From assembly GCF_014200435.1 (NCBI RefSeq), contig NZ_JACHBR010000001.1, forward strand, positions 186,001-250,000: 64,000 nucleotides of DNA, given 5' to 3'. Source of the stretch: Sphaerisporangium krabiense. GTDB taxonomy: Bacteria; Actinomycetota; Actinomycetes; Streptosporangiales; Streptosporangiaceae. Each line of letters begins with the position of its first letter. Position 1 is the first letter of the stretch. The position numbers and the translations under genes were made by a program. The notes below the pieces were generated by a model. That model saw only the letters and a program-made list of their open reading frames with translations, did no database searches and was not told the origin of the DNA. This document shows, piece by piece, positions 1 to 10,610 of the stretch.

Positions 1-1803
1 CTGGTAGACGTCGGGGACGCCCGGCATCATGAGCTGCACCAGCTTCTGGCCGAGGGAGTTGGCGCGGGCGTACCGGTCGACGCGCTCGGTGAACGCCGCC
101 ACCGAGGGGCCGCACACCTCGATCGCCCGCGCCGCGAACGCGCGGACGCCCTCCTCGTAGGACGGGTCGGGGTCGGCCCACGACATCGAGGTCTTGGCCT
201 CGCGGGCGGCCTTGGCCAGGAAGTCGGCGAACCGGTCGGCGCCGATGGGCCAGGCGGCCATGAGGTTCTGCCAGGCCAGGTAGTCCAGCTTGGGGTCGAA
301 GGAGACCTGGGCGGACCATTCGGCGACGGCCTCGGCCCACTCGGCGGGCAGCTCCGACAGCACGGCGAGCCGGGCGCGGACGTCCTCCGAGCGCTTGGTG
401 TCGTGGGTCGAGAGCGTGGTCATCGTGTGCGGCGCCATGCCCTGGCAGTAGCGGTGGAACCGGTCGGGCGACACCCAGAAGTGGTCCGGCTCGCCGCCGA
501 CCTCGTTGAGGCAGGCCAGCGGGTACCAGCGGTACAGCGCGGTGTCCTCCACGCCCTTGGCCATCACCGGCCCGCAGGTCTGCTGGAAGCGCACGACCGT
601 CTCCGGCGGGCCGTACAGGGCCAGGTCGGCGGCCTTGGCGACCGCCTCGGGGTTGGTCCGCGCGGACGCGGCCTCGGCGGCGGCGCGGACGATGCGCAGC
701 GTCTCCTCGGGGTGCTCCTCCCCGGGCACGGCGTAGGCGCGGTAGACCGGCATGTCCGCGAGCAGCTCGACGAACGCCTCGCGCAGCTCGGGCACCTCGC
801 GGGTGAGGCGGTCGACCTCGCCGGTGAAGAACTCCTCCAGCACCTGCTTCTTCGCCTCGTAGCGGACGGCGTCGTAGTCGGGCGGGAAACCGGTGTGCCG
901 GACGAAGACGTCCAGCAGCGGCTCCTCACCGCCGGGGTCGACGAACAGGCGGGTCACCATGTTCAGCGCGTCGTAGCCGGTCGTGCCCTCGCACGCCCAG
1001 TCGCCGGGCAGGCGTTCGTCCTCGACCAGGATCTTCTCGGCGACCGTCCACACCGGGGCGCGCTCGCGCAGCCGGGCGAGGTAGCCGCGCGGGTCGGCGA
1101 GCCCGTCGGGATGGTCCACGCGAAGCCCCGTGACCAGTCCCTCGGCCACCAGCCGCAGGATGACCTCGTGGGTGGCCTCGAACACCTCCGGGTCCTCGGC
1201 GCGCAGGCCGATCAGCGACGAGACGTCGAAGAAGCGGCGGTAGCCGGGGGCGTCCCGCCAGGGGACCAGGCGGTAGAACTGGCCGGCGGGCCGCCCGTCG
1301 CCGCGCAGCGGGTACTCGTGGTCGTGGTAGCGCAGGACGTCGCCGTCCGCCACGACCTCCGCCTCGGGGTCGGCCCCGGGACCGAGGACGGGCAGCGCCA
1401 CCTGGCCGCCGATCCAGTCCAGGTCGAACCACCGGGCGGAGGCGGCGCCGGGCCCGTGCCGCAGCACGTCCCACAACCGGGCGTTGCGGGACTCCGGGAC
1501 CGGGACCGTCATGTGGTTCGGCACGATGTCCACCACGATCGGGAGCCCCCGCGCGGCCAGCCGGCGCAGCCCGGCCATGCCGCCGAACTCCTCGCGGACG
1601 CGGGAGTGGTCGGTGACGTCGTAGCCGTGCCGGGACTCCGGCGACGCCTGGAGGATCGGCGAGAGGTACAGGTGGCTCACGCCGAGCTCGGCCAGGTAGG
1701 AGGTGAGCTCGGCCGCCTCGGCGAAGCCGAAGTCCGGGGTGAGCTGCAGCCGGTAGGTCGCCGTGGGCCGCGGCGGCGCCTGGGGCTTCACGGGGTCGGT
1801 CAC
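1..1803 (-). CDS. treY: Malto-oligosyltrehalose synthase TreY (3' end outside window)
   Basis: Isomerises the reducing-end alpha-1,4 linkage of maltodextrins to alpha-1,1, the first step of the TreY-TreZ route from glycogen to trehalose in the cytoplasm. Seen: a GH13 barrel with VDIVPNHM near residue 91, the nucleophile motif GLRVDHPDGL (Asp230) and VAEKILVEDE with the acid/base Glu256, characteristic of GH13 subfamily 26. The GTG start at 1803 follows a GGAAGGA ribosome site. 601 codons are present; family members are usually about 750-800 residues, so roughly the last fifth lies beyond the left edge. The gene is 79 bases downstream of glgX on the same strand, the normal treX-treY order; treZ probably follows off-window (inference). 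Confidence 0.95.
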   Translation of the reverse strand, partial: MTDPVKPQAPPRPTATYRLQLTPDFGFAEAAELTSYLAELGVSHLYLSPILQASPESRHGYDVTDHSRVREEFGGMAGLRRLAARGLPIVVDIVPNHMTVPVPESRNARLWDVLRHGPGAASARWFDLDWIGGQVALPVLGPGADPEAEVVADGDVLRYHDHEYPLRGDGRPAGQFYRLVPWRDAPGYRRFFDVSSLIGLRAEDPEVFEATHEVILRLVAEGLVTGLRVDHPDGLADPRGYLARLRERAPVWTVAEKILVEDERLPGDWACEGTTGYDALNMVTRLFVDPGGEEPLLDVFVRHTGFPPDYDAVRYEAKKQVLEEFFTGEVDRLTREVPELREAFVELLADMPVYRAYAVPGEEHPEETLRIVRAAAEAASARTNPEAVAKAADLALYGPPETVVRFQQTCGPVMAKGVEDTALYRWYPLACLNEVGGEPDHFWVSPDRFHRYCQGMAPHTMTTLSTHDTKRSEDVRARLAVLSELPAEWAEAVAEWSAQVSFDPKLDYLAWQNLMAAWPIGADRFADFLAKAAREAKTSMSWADPDPSYEEGVRAFAARAIEVCGPSVAAFTERVDRYARANSLGQKLVQLMMPGVPDVYQ

Positions 1804-1882
1804 GTCGTTCCTTCCGGGAGAGTCGGGTCCGCGGCGAGGCGGCCGCGCGGTCGTGCCGTGGGGCGGGTCGTGCGGTCGGGGA

Positions 1883-4018
<2,136 letters not shown>

Positions 4019-4121
4019 GTTCCCCGACCATGCACGCCGACGCGGCCGTGTGTGCCAGGTTACTCGACCGGACGCGCCGGAACCGGGCCGGACACTCGGC
4101 CGGAAACACGACCGTCACACG

Positions 4122-5429
4122 TCAGGGCGTCCACGAGTTGCCGCTGACCACGATCATCACCTGGAGCTGGACGGTGGCCGCGTAGTAGTCGGACGGCACG
4201 ACGGGCGTGCGGATCATCTTCGCCCACAGGGCGTCGAGCCATGCCTGGGCGCCGGGGTCGGACATGGCGGCGACGGCGAAGGGGGCGAAGAACGCCGGCT
4301 CCTGCCCCTCGTCGATGGGGGCGCCCTTGAGCGTGTAGCCGGCCGCGATCCTGTCCGGGTCCCCGCCGGTCGCGCGCCGGATCCAGGCGCTCATCGTCCG
4401 GGCGGCGGCGCGCGAGGCCGGGTCGCCGGCGGTGACGGCGTCGGCGCCGATCCGCCACGGGTCCCGGCAGGCGTTCCAGTAGTAGGCGCCGTCGTGGGCG
4501 TCCTCCAGCACCTCGCCCGGCGCGGGCCTCGGGGCGGTGTCGGTGGCGACGACGAAGTCGGCGAGCAGCCCGGTCTCCGGGGCGTACCTGGACTGCTGGG
4601 CGGCGATCAGGCGCTGGTGCGCGGCCCTGATCTCCTCCCAGTCCGGGTCGCCGGTCGCCTTCGCGAACGCGCGGAAGCGGTCGAGGAGCCAGTCGGAGGA
4701 GCGGGTGACGTAGTAGGTCGGATCTTCGGGCGTGCTCCAGTCGCCGAGGCGGGTCAGGCGCGTGCGCGGGTTGATCTCGCTCGCCTTGATCGCGTCGATG
4801 TGCCGGATCGCGAGGCTCCGGTAGTCGTGGACGCCGGCGCTCCCCCACTGGCGGTCGGCCAGCAGCAGGGCGTAGGCCACGTCGAGGTCGCCGTCGGTCG
4901 CCGAGTCCGAGCCGTTGACGCTGCGGCACCGGGAGTCCTGCTCGGCCGCGAGGAGGTCGTGGTCGTTCACCGACGGATGGGCGAGCATGTAGGCGACCAT
5001 GCCGTCGAAGGCCGTCCTGGCCTCCGGGTCGGCCCCGGCCATCGTCGCCAGGATCACCATGCCGTAGCCCTGTGCCTCGGCGACGTACGGGTGGTCGGCG
5101 TCGGGCGAGATCACCTGGTACCAGCCGTGGCCGCAGTTCCGCTTGAGGAACGCCTTCTTCCACCGGGTGTAGGAGGCGAGGACCGCGCGGTCGAGGGTCT
5201 CGCGCGGCGCCGAGGGGGTCAGCGTCCCGGCCGCGTACGGGAACCGGTGGCCGCCGAACGGGACGGCCGGGCCCGGCCGCGGGGTCACGGCGCCGCCCTG
5301 GCGGGAGGGCGCGGCGTCCGGGGAGGGCGTGGCGCGGGCGGGGGCCTGCGCGCAGCCGGCCACCGCGGCCAGGACGGCGGCGAGCAGGGCGGCGCGGACC
5401 TGGCGGCGGGGACCGGTGAAACCCAGCAC
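4122..5429 (-). CDS. Glycoside hydrolase family 8 lipoprotein
   Basis: Predicted secreted, membrane-anchored endo-acting beta-glycanase of GH8, a family of cellulases, chitosanases, lichenases and xylanases with an (alpha/alpha)6 barrel. Seen: a GTG start at 5429 preceded by GAGGAGAGG; a hydrophobic leader ending AAVAGC, a lipobox with Cys26; then a Ser/Pro/Thr-rich linker to about residue 55. The general-acid Glu118 lies in VAEAQGYGM and the TDGDLDVAYAL motif (Asp179/181) contains the base region. 435 aa. Substrate cannot be told from sequence. It lies upstream of glgX on the same strand with a 103-bp gap and is probably a separate unit. A longer in-frame opening upstream lacks a ribosome site and was not used. 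Confidence 0.88.
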   Translation of the reverse strand: MLGFTGPRRQVRAALLAAVLAAVAGCAQAPARATPSPDAAPSRQGGAVTPRPGPAVPFGGHRFPYAAGTLTPSAPRETLDRAVLASYTRWKKAFLKRNCGHGWYQVISPDADHPYVAEAQGYGMVILATMAGADPEARTAFDGMVAYMLAHPSVNDHDLLAAEQDSRCRSVNGSDSATDGDLDVAYALLLADRQWGSAGVHDYRSLAIRHIDAIKASEINPRTRLTRLGDWSTPEDPTYYVTRSSDWLLDRFRAFAKATGDPDWEEIRAAHQRLIAAQQSRYAPETGLLADFVVATDTAPRPAPGEVLEDAHDGAYYWNACRDPWRIGADAVTAGDPASRAAARTMSAWIRRATGGDPDRIAAGYTLKGAPIDEGQEPAFFAPFAVAAMSDPGAQAWLDALWAKMIRTPVVPSDYYAATVQLQVMIVVSGNSWTP

Positions 5430-5668
5430 CTCGGGCGTCCTCTCCTCAAGCGGCGTGTTCGGGCGAGATATGGGCGGGTCCTGGGAGTCGAGAAAGGTTC
5501 TTAAGGTCCCGTGACCATAGCGGCATTCTCCCGTGGGCGTGCCCGGGCCCCCGCGGCCCCGCCGTTCGGCCAGACTGGTCCGCGCAGTTCGAAGCGGCGA
5601 CCAACCCCCGGTACGGCCAGGCCGTACCGGGCCGTCGCCTGCGTGTCCCCCATGCCGGCGCTCCGCCG

Positions 5669-5977
5669 TCAGGCGCCCGCCCCGCGCCGCGGGGGCTCGA
5701 AGAAGTTGAGCAGCCCGTCCCCCTTGCAGGTGCGGCACGCCCGGCCGCCCTCCCCCTTGCCGTCGCCCCCGCAGGTGCAGCAGAGGACCACCCGGTCGAA
5801 CCGGGGGTCGCGGTAGACGTGCCGGCTGCGGTGGCGGCTGATCGCCCAGCCCTGCACCAGCGCGAACCCGTCGATCTCGGCGAACATCGCGTCGCTGAGC
5901 TCCCAGTGCCGGGCCAGCGCCTGCGCGCGGATGAGCGCCCACAGGTTCGCCGTGAGCCCGGCCGGACCGACATTCAT
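5669..5977 (-). CDS. Small DnaJ-type zinc-finger protein
   Basis: A 102-residue protein of unknown role. Seen: an alpha-helical N-terminal half (about 1-45), a basic stretch HRSRHVYRD, then two motifs of the DnaJ CxxCxGxG kind, C66-C69 followed by GGDGKG and C81-C84 followed by KGDG, ending in a short Pro/Arg tail. Two such motifs would form one zinc site, half of the DnaJ cysteine-rich domain. Actinobacterial genomes carry similar small proteins, but I do not know a function. The ATG at 5977 follows GAGAGGA; a start 22 codons upstream is possible but has no good ribosome site. Confidence 0.7.
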   Translation of the reverse strand: MNVGPAGLTANLWALIRAQALARHWELSDAMFAEIDGFALVQGWAISRHRSRHVYRDPRFDRVVLCCTCGGDGKGEGGRACRTCKGDGLLNFFEPPRRGAGA

Positions 5978-6219
5978 ACCAGGATCGTCCTCTCGCTCCC
6001 CGAATGATCGAGTGGTCTCCAGGGACGGCTCGGCGCCCTGCACCGCTCCGTCACGACACGCGCCCTGGGGCGCCCGGCCCCCGCGCCCCCGCCGGCGCGG
6101 TATCCCCCCGCCCCGCCGATCGGCGTCCTTCGCGCGAGGGTCCGGCTCGGCCGGGGACGTCCGCTCGATCAGGGGCTAACCTTCTGTTTACCCTGCTTCG
6201 TGCGGAAGGCAACCGCCAA

Positions 6220-6231
6220 TGGCAATTGCCA
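6220..6231. promoter_or_regulatory. Perfect 12-bp palindrome TGGCAATTGCCA
   Basis: A complete inverted repeat 139 bp upstream of the Scr1-like regulator start, inside locally AT-richer DNA. Size and position suit an operator for a dimeric HTH protein, possibly autoregulation; the binding protein is inferred. Confidence 0.4.
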
Positions 6232-6273
6232 GAGAAGTCTCTCCCCGTGGACAGCCTCGGTGATTCGCGCGTG

Positions 6274-6297
6274 CCAATACGGTGGCCAATACGCTGG
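6274..6297. repeat. Tandem 12-bp repeat CCAATACGsTGG
   Basis: Two head-to-tail copies, CCAATACGGTGG and CCAATACGCTGG, differing at one base, 72-96 bp before the start of the Scr1-like regulator. May be paired activator or repressor sites; no further copy was noticed. Confidence 0.45.
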
Positions 6298-6369
6298 ACT
6301 GTGACCACGCGGGCGCCGCCGGCGCGGTGTCGCGTCCCCGCGCACGACGACAGGAAGAGGTGAGCGCCG

Positions 6370-7212
6370 ATGGCCAACCCCACCCTGCGGCGCCGCCAGC
6401 TCGCCACGAGGCTGCGCGAGCTCCGCAAGGACGCCGGGCTCAGCATCGAGGACGCCGCCCAGCGCCTGGAGTGCTCGCCCGCCAAGATCAGCAGGATCGA
6501 GACGGGCCGGCGCGGCGTGATCCCGCGGGACGTGCGCGACCTGTGCCAGATCTACGGCGCGGACCAGGCCGAGACCGAGAGCCTGATGCGCATGGCCCGC
6601 GAGGCCAGGCAGCCGGGGTGGTGGCAGACCTACGACGACCCCGACTTCCGCCTCTACATAGGGCTGGAGACCGAGGCGTCCGCCATCACGATCTACGACA
6701 CCTGCGCGGTGCCGGGAATCCTGCAGACCGCCGAATACGCGGGCGCGATAATCAGGGCGGTGCTGCCGGAGATCGAGGAAGACGTTCTCAGGGAACGCGT
6801 CGAGACGCGCATGAAAAGGCAGGGAATCCTGGTGCGGGAGTCGCCGCCGCGCCATCTCGTCATTCTCGACGAATCGGTGCTGCACCGCTCCGTCGGCGGC
6901 GCCGCGGTCATGCGCGCCCAGTTGGAACGGGTCGTGGAGTGGACGCGGCTGCCGCACATCAGCGTGCGGGTGATCCCGTTCTCCGTGGGCGCGCACATGG
7001 GATTCAACAGCGCGTTCACGCTGCTGGAGATGGGCGACCCCGGGCTCTCCGACATCGCCTACGTCGAGTCGATCACGCGTGCCGAATACCTGGAGAAGCC
7101 CTCGGAGCTCGCCATCTGCAGGGAGGCCGCGCACCGCCTGACGGCCCTCGCGCTCGGGCCCGAGGCGTCCGCCGCGCGCATCGCCGAGATCACCGGCACC
7201 TACGACGGCTGA
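6370..7212 (+). CDS. XRE/DUF5753 (Scr1-like) transcriptional regulator
   Basis: DNA-binding regulator of the large actinomycete family with an N-terminal helix-turn-helix and C-terminal DUF5753 sensor-like domain. Seen: HTH at about residues 8-65 (RLRELRKDAGLS, AQRLECSPAKISRIETGRR), followed by the PGWWQTYDD stretch and the DUF5753 block with YDTCAVPGILQT and VIPFSVGAH. 280 aa, typical length. Start ATG 6370 follows GGAAGAGGTGA. A DUF397 gene follows 141 bp downstream, the usual partner; such pairs (the WhiJ/BldB-like group in Streptomyces) are thought to act in development or as toxin-antitoxin-like switches (family knowledge). Confidence 0.93.
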   Translation: MANPTLRRRQLATRLRELRKDAGLSIEDAAQRLECSPAKISRIETGRRGVIPRDVRDLCQIYGADQAETESLMRMAREARQPGWWQTYDDPDFRLYIGLETEASAITIYDTCAVPGILQTAEYAGAIIRAVLPEIEEDVLRERVETRMKRQGILVRESPPRHLVILDESVLHRSVGGAAVMRAQLERVVEWTRLPHISVRVIPFSVGAHMGFNSAFTLLEMGDPGLSDIAYVESITRAEYLEKPSELAICREAAHRLTALALGPEASAARIAEITGTYDG

Positions 7213-7353
7213 CCGGCCGTTCCGGGCCGGCGGCCGGGCGCGCCCACGCGGCGGTCCGGCGCGGTCCCGTTGGCGATCATGGGATGGGATACTGCGGATG
7301 ATGGATCGCCATCGCGGTGAGCCATGTCATGCCCGGCACCGTCAGGGGAACCA

Positions 7354-7593
7354 ATGAGGTTTTCTTCAACCGCGTATTTTCCCGCGGTCGAGTGGCGCAC
7401 GGCCGCTCGCTGTACCACCAAGAATTGTGTCGAGGTCGCGGTCGTGGACGGGTTGATAGCCGTACGCGACTCGAAGGACCCCGCGAATCCTGCGCTGCTC
7501 TACACCGAGAGTGAATGGCAGGTCTTCATCGACGGCGCCAAGAACGGCGAGTTCGATGTGCAGAGCCTCAAGAGGCCGTCGGGCGAGAACTGA
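7354..7593 (+). CDS. DUF397 domain protein, partner of the Scr1-like regulator
   Basis: Small acidic-neutral protein of the DUF397 family, usually encoded beside an XRE/DUF5753 regulator and believed to antagonise or bind it. Seen: 79 aa with the family core WRTAARCTTKNCVEVAVVDG, then IAVRDSKDP and a C-terminal helix SEWQVFIDGAKNGEFD. The ATG at 7354 follows CAGGGGAA; an in-frame ATG ten codons upstream (7324) would add an unusual leader. Base composition over the first 40 codons is slightly lower in GC than the flanking genes. Confidence 0.9.
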   Translation: MRFSSTAYFPAVEWRTAARCTTKNCVEVAVVDGLIAVRDSKDPANPALLYTESEWQVFIDGAKNGEFDVQSLKRPSGEN

Positions 7594-7602
7594 CGCACGC
7601 CG

Positions 7603-7621
7603 GGGCGGGCCGATCCCGCCC
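7603..7621 (+). terminator. Possible hairpin terminator after the DUF397 gene
   Basis: Inverted repeat GGGCGGG / CCCGCCC with a 5-base loop, ten bases after the DUF397 stop; no T tract, as is common in high-GC actinobacteria. Weak by length. Confidence 0.35.
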
Positions 7622-7796
7622 GTCCCGGTCCTTCGGCGGCGGGCCCTCCCCACGGCTCCCGCCGGGAGAACACCAAGGGGTCTCACGCGGGTATATCGTC
7701 GGCGCCGGGGAAGTCGTGCGCACCGGCCGGTTCGCCCCGAACCTCGGGGGAAGCCGGACGCTTTCGCAGATCGCAAATTCTCCGGAGGACTCGGCA

Positions 7797-8228
7797 ATGG
7801 GCGGATTCAGGAAGTTCCTGATGCGCGGCAATCTCGTGGAACTGGCCGTCGCGGTCGTGGTCGGCGCCACGTTCAGCGGGCTGGTGCAGGCGCTGGTCGC
7901 CGACCTGATCACACCGTTGATCGCGGCCGTCACCGGCGGCCGCAAGCCCGACTTCTCGCAGTACAGCTTCACGATCAACGGCGCGGTGTTCAAGTACGGC
8001 GACTTCGTCAACCACCTGCTGACGTTCCTCATCATCGCCGCCGTCATCTACTGGCTGGTCGTGCTGCCCATGACGCGGGTGATCGCCTTCTTCGACCGGG
8101 ACAAGAAGAGCACCGAGAAGCAGTGCCCCGAGTGCCTCAGCGACATCCCGGTGGAGGCCCGCCGCTGCGCCTTCTGCACCGTTGTGCTGAGCGCCGCCGT
8201 CCCGGCGAACGACCGCCCGCCGGCCTGA
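7797..8228 (+). CDS. mscL: Large-conductance mechanosensitive channel MscL with C-terminal zinc ribbon
   Basis: Homopentameric membrane pore that opens under tension to release solutes during hypo-osmotic shock. Seen: start GGFRKFLMRGN and first membrane helix (about 12-45, LVELAVAVVVGATF), a periplasmic loop (46-70), second helix (71-95, LLTFLIIAAVIYWLVV), then DRDKKSTEKQ. Instead of the plain cytoplasmic helix there is a four-Cys zinc ribbon, C110-C113 and C124-C127 (CPECLSDIPVEARRCAFC). 143 aa. ATG 7797 has GGAGG 8 bases upstream. An in-frame opening extends to 7515 but has no family homology. Confidence 0.93.
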   Translation: MGGFRKFLMRGNLVELAVAVVVGATFSGLVQALVADLITPLIAAVTGGRKPDFSQYSFTINGAVFKYGDFVNHLLTFLIIAAVIYWLVVLPMTRVIAFFDRDKKSTEKQCPECLSDIPVEARRCAFCTVVLSAAVPANDRPPA

Positions 8229-8261
8229 CGTCCGGGCGCCGGGCCCGGCCCGCGCACGGTC

Positions 8262-8323
8262 GCGAAGGTGCCGCCGAGGGGACCGGACATCGTTATCCGG
8301 ATTTTCCTCGCGGCACCTTTCGC
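8262..8323 (+). terminator. Long inverted repeat downstream of mscL
   Basis: Arms GCGAAGGTGCCGC and GCGGCACCTTTCGC (one bulged T) are separated by about 33 bases that hold a second small inverted repeat, CCGGA...TCCGG. It lies 34 bp after the mscL stop and could terminate mscL transcription. Loop size is larger than typical. Confidence 0.4.
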
Positions 8324-8489
8324 ATGTCAGATCCCCGATGTATTTTCCGGCAAGAACCACCTAAAACAGGCCCCGCACCCCACAGGCCGCCATAGCCCCT
8401 AAATAGCCGCAAACAGCTATGCATTCCGCTCTGACCGCGAGATTGACCAGGAGATAACCCCACCTTTTCCCGAGGCCCAGGAGGTTCCC

Positions 8490-10532
8490 ATGCGCACCCC
8501 CCACCCCTGGCCGCGCGCCCTCGGCTGCGTCGCCGTCACCCTCGCCGCCCTGCTGGTGGCCGCGCCCCCGGCGAGCGCCGCCGAGGACTACCAGGCCGAG
8601 GACGGCGCCGTCTCCCAGGGCGGCGTCTTCGCCGACCACGCCGGCTACACCGGCAGGGGCTACGTCGACTACCTCGACGTGGCCGGCGGCTTCGTCCAGC
8701 TCTACGTCACCGCCGCCACCGCCGGGACCGTCAGCCTGACCTACCGCTACGCCAACGGCACCACCGGTGACCGCTCGCTGGACATCACCGTCAACGGCGC
8801 CCCGGTGGCCTCCGGCCTGTCGTTCCCGCCGACCGGCGGCTGGGACACCTGGAAGACCACGACGGTCAACGCCACGCTGAAGGCCGGCACCAACAAGGTG
8901 CGCGCCACCGCCGCCACCGCGGGGGGCGGCCCCAACCTGGACCGGCTCACCGTCGCCGAGCCCATCGACACCCAGCCGCCCACCACACCCGGCGCGCCGA
9001 CCTGCTCCGGCGTCACCGCCAACTCCCTCACCCTGACGTGGGGCGCCGCCACCGACGACACCGGAGTCGTCGCCTACGACATCCTCCACGACACCGGCAA
9101 GCTCGCGGAGGCTCCGGGGAACACCACCTCCAAGCAGCTCACCGGGCTCTCACCCGCCACCGAGTACCGCCTGTCGGTGCGCGCCCGGGACGCGGCCGGC
9201 AACGTGTCGACCCGCAGCCCGCAGGTCGTCTGCACGACCGAGCCCGGCTCCGACAGCGAGCCTCCCACCGCGCCCTCCGGCCTCGCGGTCTCCCAGGTCG
9301 GCACGACCAGCGCGCGGCTGAGCTGGAACGCCTCCACCGACAACGTGGGCGTGACCGCGTACGAGGTCAGGAGCGGCTCCAACGTCTACGCCACCGTGAC
9401 CGGCGCGCCGCCCCCGACCGGTACCACCGTCACCGGCCTGGCCTGCGACAGCTCCTACTCGCTGACCGTGGTCGCCAGGGACGCGGCGCAGAACACCTCG
9501 CCGCCGAGCACCGGCGTGTCGTTCCGGACGTCGCCCTGCTCCACCGACGGCGGCATCCCCTCCGGCATCACCACGATCTCCACCGGCTGGTCGATCCCGT
9601 GGGGCACCGCCTTCCTGCCGGACGGGCAGTCGGCCCTGGTGACCGAGCGCGACACCTTCCGCGTCTACAAGGTGGCGCTCGACGGGACGCGCACGCAGGT
9701 CGGCACCGTGCCGAACGCGGTGAGCACCGGCGGCGAGGGCGGCCTCATGGGCGTGGCCGTGGACCCCGCGTGGGCGGCCAACCACTACGTGTACTTCATG
9801 CACACCGCCTCGGAGGGCAACCGGATCGCCCGGATGACCTACGACGGCACCGGCCTGTCCGCCTACACCGTCCTGGTGCAGGGCATCACCAAGAACACCT
9901 ACCACGACGGCGGGCGCCTCGCCTTCGGGCCGGACGGCTACCTGTACGCGACCACCGGCGACGCGCTGAACGGCAACAACGCCCAGGACAGGAACTCGCT
10001 GAACGGCAAGATCCTCAGGATGACCACGAGCGGCGCCCCGGCCCCGGGCAACCCGTGGGGCACGCTGGTCTACTCCATGGGGCACCGCAACCCGCAGGGC
10101 CTGGCCTTCGACCGCAACGGCCGGCTGTGGGAGGCGGAGTTCGGCAACAACCTCCAGGACGAGCTGAACCTCATCACGCCCGGCGCCAACTACGGCTGGC
10201 CGACCTGTGAGGGCGCCTGCGACGTCGCGGGCATGACCAACCCGAAGGCGACGTGGCCGACGTCGCAGGCGTCACCGAGCGGCATCGCGATCGTCCGCAA
10301 CGTGATCTACATGGCCGCGCAGCGGGGCGAGCGGCTGTGGCGGATCCCGATCAACGGCGATGCCGATACGGTCGGCACCCCGGCCGCCTACTACGTCGGC
10401 ACCTACGGCCGCCTGCGGACCGTCACCAAGGTGCCCGGCGCCGACCAGCTCTGGCTGTCCACCACCAACGCCGACAACGCCGGACGCCAGCCGGCGGGCT
10501 CGGACCAGATCTTCCGGGTCACGATCAGCTAG
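8490..10532 (+). CDS. Secreted modular PQQ-type sugar dehydrogenase (CBM35/6 - Fn3 - Fn3 - GSDH)
   Basis: Extracellular glucose/sorbosone-dehydrogenase-type beta-propeller, probably oxidising sugars at the surface of polysaccharides. Seen: 680 aa; signal peptide 1-31 ending ASAA; a carbohydrate-binding module like CBM35/CBM6 (about 32-155, starting EDYQAEDGAV); two fibronectin type III repeats (about 160-252 and 256-350, each starting with PPT and containing YDI or YEV); then the GSDH domain to the end (SIPWGTAFLPDG, HDGGRLAFGPDGYLY, MGHRNPQGLAF, ELNLITPGANYGWP). AGGAGG precedes ATG 8490. PQQ use is family inference and the substrate is unknown. Upstream sequence 8330-8470 is relatively AT-rich and probably holds the promoter. 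Confidence 0.9.
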   Translation: MRTPHPWPRALGCVAVTLAALLVAAPPASAAEDYQAEDGAVSQGGVFADHAGYTGRGYVDYLDVAGGFVQLYVTAATAGTVSLTYRYANGTTGDRSLDITVNGAPVASGLSFPPTGGWDTWKTTTVNATLKAGTNKVRATAATAGGGPNLDRLTVAEPIDTQPPTTPGAPTCSGVTANSLTLTWGAATDDTGVVAYDILHDTGKLAEAPGNTTSKQLTGLSPATEYRLSVRARDAAGNVSTRSPQVVCTTEPGSDSEPPTAPSGLAVSQVGTTSARLSWNASTDNVGVTAYEVRSGSNVYATVTGAPPPTGTTVTGLACDSSYSLTVVARDAAQNTSPPSTGVSFRTSPCSTDGGIPSGITTISTGWSIPWGTAFLPDGQSALVTERDTFRVYKVALDGTRTQVGTVPNAVSTGGEGGLMGVAVDPAWAANHYVYFMHTASEGNRIARMTYDGTGLSAYTVLVQGITKNTYHDGGRLAFGPDGYLYATTGDALNGNNAQDRNSLNGKILRMTTSGAPAPGNPWGTLVYSMGHRNPQGLAFDRNGRLWEAEFGNNLQDELNLITPGANYGWPTCEGACDVAGMTNPKATWPTSQASPSGIAIVRNVIYMAAQRGERLWRIPINGDADTVGTPAAYYVGTYGRLRTVTKVPGADQLWLSTTNADNAGRQPAGSDQIFRVTIS

Positions 10533-10539
10533 CCCCGGC

Positions 10540-10577
10540 CCGGCCCCGGGCGCGGCGCCGGCCGTGCCCGGGGCCGG
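10540..10577 (+). terminator. Strong hairpin terminator after the sugar dehydrogenase
   Basis: Perfect 12-bp arms CCGGCCCCGGGC and GCCCGGGGCCGG around a 14-base loop, starting 8 bases after the stop codon. No T run follows; GC-rich hairpins of this kind are usual terminators in actinobacteria. Confidence 0.6.
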
Positions 10578-10610
10578 AATAGCCGTCACATGGGCAGGGT
10601 TGTCCGGAAA

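Larger units (their letters stand above)
5978..6369. other. Intergenic region with palindrome and tandem repeat
   Basis: 392 bp without a convincing gene. The part from 6180 to 6300 is less GC-rich than its surroundings and looks like promoter DNA of the downstream Scr1-like regulator. It contains the perfect palindrome TGGCAATTGCCA and a tandem 12-bp repeat, listed separately. Open frames here are low-complexity Arg/Pro/Ala translations without ribosome sites. Confidence 0.6.

Noticed and set aside
4122..5942. Longer reading of the GH8 gene up to 5942
   Set aside because: The first 170 residues are antisense to the zinc-finger gene, lack a ribosome site and precede a proper lipobox leader.
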